A DNA stretch of 36,256 bases from a virus: positions 1 to 36,256 of IMG/VR virus record IMGVR_UViG_3300032285_000181. One strand, written 5' to 3'. A program made the translations under genes and the position numbers. The notes beneath the pieces are model-generated. The model saw nothing but the letters and a program-made list of their open reading frames with translations. It did not search any database and was not told the origin of the DNA. Shown here in pieces: positions 1 through 7,666 of the stretch (within the stretch, counting starts at the first letter, position 1; each line of letters begins with the position of its first letter).

Positions 1-498
1 TCTCATGTACTCAATAATCTCTGTTTGATTCTGTAATAAGTTATTTAGGCGCACTTGGGTGCGCTCGTCAATAGTTACAATTGACTCATCATTAAGAACA
101 TAATGCAATTTACCTTCAACCAATCTGTCCAGTTTATTAAGAGAGCGAATGCCATGAACAACTGGGTCTACACTAAACATATGAGAAGAAGCAAGTTGTA
201 TATAATTTTCGATTAATGTATCGGTAACTTTAACATCGTGATATTCTTTAATAATATTAGCGACAGTATGTTCTGATAGTTCCTCGTATAAGTCTTTTGA
301 TACTTGTTCTTCTAACTGATGCGAAATGTAGTCTTGTTTAATGTATTGTCTTGCTTCTTCTAAACTTGTAAAATCTGTTTCAATACCATTTATCAAAATC
401 TTATCATCCTCAGTTCTTTCGATCAACTGAAGATAGGATCTGATGCTTTCAACGATATCAGATCGCTTTAGAGATTTTGTAAATTCGTAGTAACGCAT
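1..498 (-). CDS. Uncharacterised protein, C-terminus beyond left edge (prohead core/protease neighbourhood)
   Basis: An open frame starts at ATG 498 and runs 166 codons to the window edge without a stop, so the C-terminus is missing. The start is fixed by a TAATG overlap with the stop of the gp67-like gene, which suggests translational coupling. The protein opens MRYYEFTKSLKRSDIVESIR and is charged and probably mostly helical, with no signal peptide, membrane segment or catalytic motif visible. In T4 the genes after 67 are 68 (prohead core) and 21 (prohead protease). The position therefore suggests a capsid-assembly role, but I do not recognise the sequence as gp68 and do not assign it. Confidence is high that it is a gene and low on its function. 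Confidence 0.8.
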   Translation of the reverse strand, partial: MRYYEFTKSLKRSDIVESIRSYLQLIERTEDDKILINGIETDFTSLEEARQYIKQDYISHQLEEQVSKDLYEELSEHTVANIIKEYHDVKVTDTLIENYIQLASSHMFSVDPVVHGIRSLNKLDRLVEGKLHYVLNDESIVTIDERTQVRLNNLLQNQTEIIEYMR

Positions 499-686
499 TA
501 CTCTTCTGCTGTTGGTTCAGCTACAGGCTCGGCTTGTTGACCAAACATATTTTGTGCAACTGATTGACGCATGTCATCTAAACGAGTAGATAACTTTTCT
601 GCCATTGCATTTGCAAACGCTTGTTCTGTTTCAAGTGCATCGCCAGCTCTAATTGCTTGGACTAAATTTTGTACTGTTTCACTCAT
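498..686 (-). CDS. gp67: Prohead core protein, gp67-like
   Basis: This 62-residue protein lies directly after the portal gene. Its core pattern, LVQAIRAGDALETEQAFANA followed by MAEKL and then VAQNMF, aligns with the N-terminal half of T4 gp67 as I recall it (LIEAIKSNDLVAARKLFAEA, then IARNFL). It ends in a short Glu/Pro/Ala-rich tail (EPVAEPTAEE) instead of the long acidic tail of T4 gp67, which has 80 residues. Family role: a small component of the internal prohead scaffold, processed during maturation. A GGAG ribosome-binding site precedes ATG 686, and the stop overlaps the next ATG by one base. Similarity and position agree, but the protein is short. Confidence 0.8.
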   Translation of the reverse strand: MSETVQNLVQAIRAGDALETEQAFANAMAEKLSTRLDDMRQSVAQNMFGQQAEPVAEPTAEE

Positions 687-698
687 AATATTCTCCTA

Positions 699-2414
699 TT
701 AATTTGGCCAAGTACCAGTTTTTAATTTGGTAACTTTCCCTTTGCTCTGTTGTGTATCCGTATCCTGTCCAGCATCTTGTTCTGCTTCAGCATCTGCTTC
801 CTCTGCTTGGTCTTGTGAACCTTGCTGTTGAGGTTGTTGCTCTTGTGCAGCCTGTTGCTGTTGCATTGCCTGCTGTTGTTGCTCTTGCTGAGCATCCATC
901 ATTGGTTGCTGCATTGCCAACTGGACTTGTCCTTGTTGTTCTGCTTGGGCAATCTGTTGATCTTTTTCGTCTTCGATCTGCTTATCAATCTCTTTGATTT
1001 CTTTCTCATCGAGGTGCAGAACATTCTTACGAGCCCATTCCATTGAGTAATACTTACCAATGTATGGATCCATCAACTGTAACAATCCCATTCTTTGTTG
1101 TAGGATTTCAGAATCTTTTAATTCGCTGTAATGATTGTCTTCAAGATAATCATATTTGATAGCAAACTGGATATCATCCCATTCATCTGGACGGATAACA
1201 CCTTTAGCGATTAACTGAACTCTCAACGCATGTGAGAACAAAATACTAAATTTCTTACGAAGTCTAACGATAAACTTATTAAACTTAACTTCATCACGAC
1301 TAATCTCTGTTGAACGACCAATACTAAAACCTTGCTGTTGTTGCATACGGCTAATTGGAACATTCAATGCATGATAAAGTTTATTCTGGAAATATTCAAT
1401 GTCTTGAATCTCACCCAAATTCTGACCACCTGGAAGTGTAGTAATCTCAGTACCTTTACCACCTTCACGACGTGGCATCCAGAAGTCTTCCATCATTGAT
1501 AGATGACGACGATCGTCACGTGTTTCACCAGTTGTTGCATCGTAAACAATCTTGTTACGGAACTTATTCATAATGTCCGAAACATACTGCTCTGCTTTCA
1601 ACTTAGGTAAATTACCCACATCAATGTAAAAAATTCTTCGTTCAGGCGCACGACTGATACGATAGATGACTAAAGAATCTTCAATCATCTTTAATTGATT
1701 TACTGGTTTGATTGCCTTATGTAGATAAGACATTGCCATTCCAGTATTAGAGTCTACATAACCTGATGGTGCATAGACTACTGAATCTAATCCAAGTTTA
1801 ACACCATGCGTTGTCTGCTCAGTGATACCCTTGTCATTGTAAAGATAGTATTCTTCTACTTCTTTTACAACTTCAACACCTTGTGGTGTTCTTTCTTTTT
1901 TAACATTCTTAATGCGACGAATTTTACGAGGATCAATGTAACGTAACTCTACGATACCATCTTTCATTCGTTCTTCATTAATAAGAATTTGATAATATAA
2001 TCTTCCATCAACATACCAGCTACGGAAGATTTCATGCGCTCTCTCGTTAAACTTGAGAATGCGAAGAATATTATTAAATTCTTCTCTAATCTTAGTCTTA
2101 ATACCTGAAGATACTTTTACATCATCTAGAATAATTTCAACTGATGTCTTTTCTTCATCAGCTACAATCGCTTCATTAATGATATCTTCAATTGCATTAT
2201 CACAATCACTATACTGAGCAACTTCACGATAACGACGGATTAGGTCGTTTTCATTTTTAATCACACCTTCAAGATCCATGACCATACCGTAGTAGCCACC
2301 AGCATTAACACCAGTGTTTACTACGGTTGCGCCTGTTTCTTGTGCGGAAGGAGGCACTACACTAGGTAGTGTCTCATCCTGTTTGCGTTTTATCTCAAAC
2401 CCAAATATCTGCAT
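699..2414 (-). CDS. gp20: Portal vertex protein gp20
   Basis: This 571-residue protein is of the T4 portal family (T4 gp20 is 524). It forms the dodecameric ring through which DNA enters the prohead and to which the neck attaches. Recognisable gp20 segments include SRAPERRIFYIDVGNLPK (about 254-271), the YHALNVPISRM segment and the RDEVKFNKFIVRLRKKF helix, regions that are well conserved across T4-like portals. The C-terminal 90 or so residues form an unusual Gln/Ala/Glu-rich, probably disordered tail. The start at 2414 has AAGG about 10 nt upstream. It lies between gp19 and gp67 in T4 order. Antisense open frames over the Gln-rich part are composition artefacts. Confidence 0.97.
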   Translation of the reverse strand: MQIFGFEIKRKQDETLPSVVPPSAQETGATVVNTGVNAGGYYGMVMDLEGVIKNENDLIRRYREVAQYSDCDNAIEDIINEAIVADEEKTSVEIILDDVKVSSGIKTKIREEFNNILRILKFNERAHEIFRSWYVDGRLYYQILINEERMKDGIVELRYIDPRKIRRIKNVKKERTPQGVEVVKEVEEYYLYNDKGITEQTTHGVKLGLDSVVYAPSGYVDSNTGMAMSYLHKAIKPVNQLKMIEDSLVIYRISRAPERRIFYIDVGNLPKLKAEQYVSDIMNKFRNKIVYDATTGETRDDRRHLSMMEDFWMPRREGGKGTEITTLPGGQNLGEIQDIEYFQNKLYHALNVPISRMQQQQGFSIGRSTEISRDEVKFNKFIVRLRKKFSILFSHALRVQLIAKGVIRPDEWDDIQFAIKYDYLEDNHYSELKDSEILQQRMGLLQLMDPYIGKYYSMEWARKNVLHLDEKEIKEIDKQIEDEKDQQIAQAEQQGQVQLAMQQPMMDAQQEQQQQAMQQQQAAQEQQPQQQGSQDQAEEADAEAEQDAGQDTDTQQSKGKVTKLKTGTWPN

Positions 2415-2437
2415 TATATAAAACCTTCAGTTAATTA

Positions 2438-3025
2438 TTAAAGTGGGAAACTACCAACTGGAGTATCAATAGAAACATTGACACCAAAGCCAGAAGCTGC
2501 ACCAGTAGCTGATGTAAAGTAGTTGTATTGGAACTCTACGTCAAACTGTTCAATTGCATTTTGTTGTTCGTAATCTAGACCAACTGCAGAAATTGTAGTT
2601 GGGAAAGCATCAACGAAAGTATAACTCTTGATAATTGCACCATTTCGATCCAACTGGTGAACATTTAAGTCAACTTGATAGTCAGTAGGATTAACACGAC
2701 CATTAGTAGTGTTATAGTTCTGAATACCAGATTGCCATTGCTCTAGTGCATTACGAATACCAAAAGTAGTATCGTTGTAAATTGTAACAGTCCATGGTTG
2801 GAAAGTTCTTTCGCCAGCAAAGTTAACTGGGCGACCACGGAACAAAACAGGTAATGTTTCGATAGTGGAAGCAGGTAGTTGAGCAGCCTTACACAAAAAC
2901 TGTGCACGCTGTCCTGCAACTACACCCAATGTAACAAAGGATGGGAATGAAAGTTCAACACGGAATTGATTAGGGCGAGCACCGCCACCAATCATCTGCG
3001 CTTTGAAATCAGCAATATTTGCCAT
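2438..3025 (-). CDS. gp19: Tail tube protein gp19
   Basis: This 195-residue protein (T4 gp19 is 163) is the subunit of the inner tail tube that the sheath drives through the cell envelope. Family features seen are the N-terminal segment with GGARPNQFRVELSFP (about 14-28), the central FAGERTFQPWTVTIYND stretch, and the DRNGAIIKSYTFVDAFPTTI region near 126-145. These are characteristic of T4-like tube proteins. The start at 3025 has an excellent AAGGAG ribosome-binding site. A GATAAATA late promoter core lies about 24 nt upstream, just after the gp18 stop, so the tube gene can be transcribed separately from the sheath. It is followed by gp20 as in T4. Confidence 0.95.
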   Translation of the reverse strand: MANIADFKAQMIGGGARPNQFRVELSFPSFVTLGVVAGQRAQFLCKAAQLPASTIETLPVLFRGRPVNFAGERTFQPWTVTIYNDTTFGIRNALEQWQSGIQNYNTTNGRVNPTDYQVDLNVHQLDRNGAIIKSYTFVDAFPTTISAVGLDYEQQNAIEQFDVEFQYNYFTSATGAASGFGVNVSIDTPVGSFPL

Positions 3026-3048
3026 TTAATTCTCCTTGTTCTTTTCTT

Positions 3049-3056
3049 TATTTATC
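3049..3056 (-). promoter_or_regulatory. Late promoter core GATAAATA before gp19
   Basis: GATAAATA lies between the gp18 stop and the gp19 start, 24 nt before ATG 3025, on the coding strand. It matches 7 of 8 bases of the T4 late consensus. Confidence 0.75.
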
Positions 3057-3061
3057 TTGAA

Positions 3062-5269
3062 TTACGCACCGATTTCTGAGAAGTTAATCGCAGAACGAGC
3101 AGCAACGAAATTGAGAGTGATAAAGTTGATAGAACGATTTGGCTTAACGAAGATATCAGCAACGAATTCGTTACGATCGATAACTTCACCTGTGTTGTTA
3201 GACTCATCGCACTTAACAACGAAATCAGTAATACCACGACGACCTTGTACGTCACGTAGGAATGGTTCAACTAAGTTCTTGAACTGTGCACGAGTAAATC
3301 CATCGTTGAATTCGAACAACTGGAATTTAGCAGCAGTTGCAATCGCTTTTTCCATAACGATGAATAGACGACGCACGTTAATACGATCGAACGCACTTGG
3401 CTTAGCCAATAGAGTTTTATCACCGAACAGAACAGTACCCTCTCCTGGGAATGTAACCACTGGGTTAACACCAGACTTGTAAAGAGTATCTCTGTTTGTT
3501 TTATTTGGATTGAATGCCAAACGAACTACGTTCTTGATTTGACCACGATTCAAACCACCTGGAGAGAACCATGGATCGTTAGTGTAGTCAGTACGTGCAC
3601 ATAGACCAGCCACGTCAGCGTTCAATGGAACCCAACGATACTTGTCGTTGTAGCGATCGTATTGATACTTATAACCAGAATCCATAACAGCGTATGAAGA
3701 TGATGGTAAAGTATTACGATAAGCAACGATAGAAGTAGCTTGTGTATCTGTAGAACCGATGATTGGATCACCAGAAGAAACATCTTGTGGAGAAATAAAT
3801 GCCACGCAATCTAGACGTGATTCGCAAACATTATTGATAATGTAAGTTGCCACTGCAGAAGATGCTTTGCCAGCCAATACTAGGCTAACATCATAACGCT
3901 CTGCATTATCAAATAATTCATATGCTGTTTCTAATTGACCATCAGTTACGCTGAAGTTATCAGTACCACCAGATAGAGAGTATGTCAATGCAGCTGTCAA
4001 TGATTTGAAAGTTGCGCCTTGAGCAACAGAACCCCATGCAGTTGTACCTGTTACAGTAGTAGGATGATCCATCCACCAGATGTATTCAGAACGTGAATTG
4101 ATTACGTTTTTGTAGTAGTTGTTTGTACCATCAGATTTCTTTGCATCAGATGCTTTAGAAGCAAACGCAAATTTTTCTAAGATAGTTCCTGGAGTGCCAG
4201 TGAACACACCATCTTCGTCAATAACGATAATGTGTACTTCATCAACTGCAGTAGTTGCACCATTATTAACATTGGATGCATAAGTTGAAGTTCCTGGAGC
4301 AGAATCAAATTCTGCTTTGTATGCCCATGCTGCATATGTTGCAGAGTCAGCCATAGAAACTAAAAGAGAATTACCTGCAGCACCTGGATATTTTGCAGCG
4401 AATTCGCCAACAACACCAGCACCATTAATGTAATTGGTATTGTATGTTTCGCCATTGATAATTTTTAAACCAGCCAATGTTACGTTTGCAGTAGCAACGG
4501 CAGTCACACCAGATGGAGGAGCAGCAATAGTTACAGAAGGAGCAGAAGCATAACCTGTACCAGCAGTTGCAACTGTCACACCAGTAATGCTTGATGTAGC
4601 AACAGTAACTGTTCCGCATGAAGCAGAAGAACCACCACCACCAACGAAGGAAGCAGTAACAGTACCTTTATATCCAGAACCACCAGCAGTAACTGTAATA
4701 CCAGTAACTGTTAAGTTTGGAGAAGATCCGCTAGTTTGTACAGTAAATGTAGCACCAGAACCACCACCAGAAGAAGTGATTTGAACAGATGGAGCAGAAG
4801 TATAACCAGAACCACCAGAAGCAACTGCGATAGCAGTAATTGCGCCACCAGAAAGAACTGCAGTACCAACTGCTTGGATACCACCATCTTCATCAGGAGA
4901 ACCGATAGTTACAGCAGGAGCAGCAGCTTTGGAATCATATCCAGAACCAGCAGTACCAACTGTGAATGAAGAAATACCACCAGTTTTCACTGCAACAGAA
5001 TTCAAAGATCCAGCATCAGCACGAACTAGTAATAAGTTGTTTGTATAAGATAGGAAGTTCGCAGCTGTGAAGAAAGATTGGAAATTGCTATCATTTGGTT
5101 TACCGAAGCGACGAACTAAATCGTTTTCTGAACTAACGGTAACAGGCTCCAAAGTTGGACCCCATGGGAACGCACCAGCAAAAGCACCAATAGATGATGA
5201 TACGGCTGGAACGATAGAAGTGAAATCTTTTTCTACGACTGCAACGCCTGGAGATAGTTGAAACGGCAT
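3062..5269 (-). CDS. gp18: Tail sheath protein gp18 with inserted GSGY-repeat domain
   Basis: This 735-residue contractile sheath subunit (T4 gp18 is 659) forms the outer cylinder of the tail. The N-terminus is typical: LSPGVAVVEKDFTSIVPAV, then GAFPWGP (33-39). The later VGEFAAKYPGAAGNSLLVS segment (about 287-305) and the C-terminal half, with ARTDYTNDPWFSPGGLNRG and a terminal ITLNFVAARSAINFSEIGA, are also conserved. Residues about 94-264 are an insertion of four GSGY repeats in a surface-exposed part of the family fold; this could decorate the virion. Upstream are an ACTAAATA late promoter core, a small hairpin in the leader and an AAGGAG ribosome-binding site, consistent with high late expression. 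Confidence 0.97.
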   Translation of the reverse strand: MPFQLSPGVAVVEKDFTSIVPAVSSSIGAFAGAFPWGPTLEPVTVSSENDLVRRFGKPNDSNFQSFFTAANFLSYTNNLLLVRADAGSLNSVAVKTGGISSFTVGTAGSGYDSKAAAPAVTIGSPDEDGGIQAVGTAVLSGGAITAIAVASGGSGYTSAPSVQITSSGGGSGATFTVQTSGSSPNLTVTGITVTAGGSGYKGTVTASFVGGGGSSASCGTVTVATSSITGVTVATAGTGYASAPSVTIAAPPSGVTAVATANVTLAGLKIINGETYNTNYINGAGVVGEFAAKYPGAAGNSLLVSMADSATYAAWAYKAEFDSAPGTSTYASNVNNGATTAVDEVHIIVIDEDGVFTGTPGTILEKFAFASKASDAKKSDGTNNYYKNVINSRSEYIWWMDHPTTVTGTTAWGSVAQGATFKSLTAALTYSLSGGTDNFSVTDGQLETAYELFDNAERYDVSLVLAGKASSAVATYIINNVCESRLDCVAFISPQDVSSGDPIIGSTDTQATSIVAYRNTLPSSSYAVMDSGYKYQYDRYNDKYRWVPLNADVAGLCARTDYTNDPWFSPGGLNRGQIKNVVRLAFNPNKTNRDTLYKSGVNPVVTFPGEGTVLFGDKTLLAKPSAFDRINVRRLFIVMEKAIATAAKFQLFEFNDGFTRAQFKNLVEPFLRDVQGRRGITDFVVKCDESNNTGEVIDRNEFVADIFVKPNRSINFITLNFVAARSAINFSEIGA
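4478..4990 (-). repeat. Four GSGY repeats inserted in gp18 (residues about 94-264)
   Basis: Four degenerate repeats of about 40-45 residues begin near residues 97, 142, 186 and 226. Each has the plan I-x-x-[VI]-x-V-x-x-x-G-[ST]-G-Y-x(2-6)-AP-x-V-x-I followed by a Gly/Ser-rich turn; the third copy lacks the AP. The segment falls between ADAGSLNSVAV and the GLKIINGETY region that are adjacent in related sheaths. The repeats resemble small beta-rich modules common in phage virion proteins. The antisense strand reads open here because of the codon composition. Confidence 0.8.
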
Positions 5270-5297
5270 TGTATTTCTCCTTGTTAATAAGTTTACC

Positions 5298-5315
5298 TAG
5301 ACAATTTTATGTCTA
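5298..5315 (-). other. Hairpin in the gp18 leader
   Basis: TAGACA and TGTCTA are separated by six bases and would pair in the gp18 leader RNA, downstream of the promoter core and well before the ribosome-binding site AAGGAG. With no T-run after it, it is not a terminator. A weak stem; it could protect the 5' end of the mRNA. Confidence 0.45.
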
Positions 5316-5321
5316 CATGTT

Positions 5322-5329
5322 TATTTAGT
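5322..5329 (-). promoter_or_regulatory. Late promoter core ACTAAATA before gp18
   Basis: ACTAAATA sits in the 73-bp gp17-gp18 gap, 53 nt before ATG 5269, giving a leader long enough to include the hairpin at 5298-5315. It differs from TATAAATA at two positions, so it is a weaker match. Confidence 0.6.
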
Positions 5330-5342
5330 TTTTACACGATTT

Positions 5343-6920
5343 CTAGAAGTTTAATGGAGCCTTCTCAGGTTTCCCATCTTCGTAGAACCCGAATGGTGTT
5401 AACTCTTCTTCGATCGCTTGCATTTGCTTAGCGTACATTATATTTCGTAGATTAACATTATTTAGGTCTTTAAAATACGAGTTAGTAGTTAGCCATCCGA
5501 ACAGAACCAGAGGCATTACCAAATCATCGTGATACCCTTCATCGGCTTCATAAGATCCTTTTTTCTCGATGAAAGTCGAGATCTCAGATATCGTATCAGC
5601 GTCATTTATAATAAGTTTGTTTTCTTCAACGAGTGCCTTAAAATTATGACACCCAATTCGTTTAATCTTTTTATCGGTATTAACACCTAATTGTGTTTTA
5701 CCACCACCAAAACCACCAGAGACAGTTTGCCCTAAAGCATGTCTTGTAACCATCAATATATTTTCATATTCCATTTCAGAATATAGGATGTGAGCAACCT
5801 GTTCCGAAATGTTAATCTCTAATAATACCCATGCTTGGTTGTACTCTTTCCCAACTTTGTAAATTACGTTTGGATAGAGCAATGGACTAATTTCATTGTT
5901 ACGATATTTTGCAACGATTCGATATGGAACCTCTGTAATATCAATAACTTGGAATGCTGAATAATCCCCACCAACACCTTTTGCCACGTCACAGACCATA
6001 CAATAAGTATGACCAGCCTGTGGGTTTACATACACATCCAATCCATCTTTCTGATGGACGATAGTATCTGGACTCATTCTAGAAATTGCATCTGCTCTAA
6101 CTAGAGTGAGAGAAGAACCCAAGAAATTACAAAGAACCTCTTGAGTAAATTTAAGTTCACCGAGTTGGGCTTTTTGTTCTGCAGCCCATGCTTCATCACG
6201 ACCTGGAATTTCCCAGTATGGTATGAATAGATTAACGAATCCATTTCTGCCTTTTTCAGCATCAGTCCAAAACTTCCAGAAGTGATTGTAACCTAGCGGA
6301 GTAGATGACAATAGAATTTTAGTAGTTTGTCCAGCAGAAATCGTAGGATAAACTGATGTAAAGAATTCTTCTGCCACGTTGTTTGGAATAATCGCTGCTT
6401 CGTCAACATACAACATGTTTACTGACTTACCACGAATACCAGACTTACCTGTTGCAGCAGTAAATACCTTTGAACCATTTTCTAGTTCAATGTCACCTTT
6501 GTTCCAAGTAGTAACACCTTGTTGCATCCATTTCGGCAACAACTCATACATTGTTTGATAACGATCTAAAACCTCACGAGCAGCAGTTGCTTTGTTCGCA
6601 AGGATAGCCACAGTTTTGTTGGCTTGGAAAATCGTATACCAAAGAATGTAGGCTGCAGATGTGGTCGTCTTACCTTGCTGACGACCTTCCATAAGGATAA
6701 CCCTACGATTATTATGGATTACATTTACTTTGTTTTTCTGGCAATCGTATAGTTTAAAGAGTTTTAAACCATGATCCAACGTAACAATGTAGCAGTAGTT
6801 CTCAATAAAATAAATCGGATCCTGAGAACATTTAATGTACTCTTGTATATCTTCAGGTGTAAAGTCAACAGTAACACCAGCTGCTTTTAAATTGGTGTTT
6901 GAATTATAAATTTGAGCCAT
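5343..6920 (-). CDS. gp17: Terminase large subunit gp17
   Basis: This 525-residue DNA-packaging motor (T4 gp17 is 610) has an N-terminal ATPase and a C-terminal nuclease. Visible motifs are Walker A GRQQGKTT (79-86), Walker B MLYVDE with the catalytic Glu (169-174), coupling motif SST (205-207), and nuclease acidic residues in VCDVAKGVGGDYSAF (Asp 311), LLEIN (Glu 368) and GYHDDLVMP (Asp 465/466). All key residues are present, so it should be active. It docks on the gp20 portal, cuts concatemers and pumps DNA. The ATG overlaps the gp15 stop (TAATG), leaving no room for a small-terminase gene 16 here. It ends with TAG 14 nt before the gp18 promoter. Confidence 0.98.
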   Translation of the reverse strand: MAQIYNSNTNLKAAGVTVDFTPEDIQEYIKCSQDPIYFIENYCYIVTLDHGLKLFKLYDCQKNKVNVIHNNRRVILMEGRQQGKTTTSAAYILWYTIFQANKTVAILANKATAAREVLDRYQTMYELLPKWMQQGVTTWNKGDIELENGSKVFTAATGKSGIRGKSVNMLYVDEAAIIPNNVAEEFFTSVYPTISAGQTTKILLSSTPLGYNHFWKFWTDAEKGRNGFVNLFIPYWEIPGRDEAWAAEQKAQLGELKFTQEVLCNFLGSSLTLVRADAISRMSPDTIVHQKDGLDVYVNPQAGHTYCMVCDVAKGVGGDYSAFQVIDITEVPYRIVAKYRNNEISPLLYPNVIYKVGKEYNQAWVLLEINISEQVAHILYSEMEYENILMVTRHALGQTVSGGFGGGKTQLGVNTDKKIKRIGCHNFKALVEENKLIINDADTISEISTFIEKKGSYEADEGYHDDLVMPLVLFGWLTTNSYFKDLNNVNLRNIMYAKQMQAIEEELTPFGFYEDGKPEKAPLNF

Positions 6921-7666
6921 TAAAATCCGTCCAGCCAGTTCTCCGATGAAACAGTTGCAGTAGCAACATCACCTTGTGCAGTATAAACTCTATTTGGATT
7001 ACTAAAGTCTTCATTGTCGCCAACATTGGCATTGACAGTTTGAATAACGCTTTGTCCACCGACTGGTCCAAATAGATTTGTTTTCATTTGGAATGATAGT
7101 GTATGAGTCACAAATCTACGAGTTTGGAAATCTCCATCATAGTCGTCTTGTACTGAAACGCTATTTAAAATAATTGGAACATCAATTTTGACATTCATGT
7201 CTGGCACGACATTAACTTGTAATGTATACTCTGGTGTAAATGTAGGAAGAATTTGTTCTAGAATTTGTAGACCATCTTCTTGAGTTTTGGTTAGAATGTA
7301 AAGCGATACATCAATATTATAAGGAACAGGGCTATACATTGTAGAAAGCGAACCTGAACCATCACCACATTTTAATTGTTGCATACGATTCACTTTGCGT
7401 GATGGATCGTAGTTGTAGCCAATAATCTCAAATGACATTCTTGGTAAAGAAACATAAGTGTGATGATCTAAATTTGGATCTTGGTCCAAACGAACTACCC
7501 ATTTTTCTTTCGGTGCATATGCAAGAGGAACTTGTAATCTTTGAATAACATTACCAGTTACAGAATCACCTTCACGACGATCGATATAGATGTCACTGAA
7601 TAAAGTGCCGAATCCTACGATGCACTTGCGAATGATTCCATGGTAATATACGTTGTTGTTTAGCAT
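6920..7666 (-). CDS. gp15: Tail sheath stabiliser / tail completion protein gp15
   Basis: This 248-residue protein (T4 gp15 is 272) matches gp15 along its length: an N-terminal YYHGIIRKCIVGFGTLFSDI segment, then VPLAYAPKEKWVVRL, PRMSFEIIGYNYDP, and YNIDVSLYILTKTQEDGLQI leading into LEQILPTFTPEY. It ends in ENWLDGF, comparable to the EDWDG end of T4 gp15. The family forms a hexameric ring capping the finished tail, contacting sheath and tube, and joins the tail to the neck. It overlaps by one base with both neighbours (TAATG at each end), so gp14, gp15 and gp17 are probably translationally coupled. Confidence 0.92.
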   Translation of the reverse strand: MLNNNVYYHGIIRKCIVGFGTLFSDIYIDRREGDSVTGNVIQRLQVPLAYAPKEKWVVRLDQDPNLDHHTYVSLPRMSFEIIGYNYDPSRKVNRMQQLKCGDGSGSLSTMYSPVPYNIDVSLYILTKTQEDGLQILEQILPTFTPEYTLQVNVVPDMNVKIDVPIILNSVSVQDDYDGDFQTRRFVTHTLSFQMKTNLFGPVGGQSVIQTVNANVGDNEDFSNPNRVYTAQGDVATATVSSENWLDGF

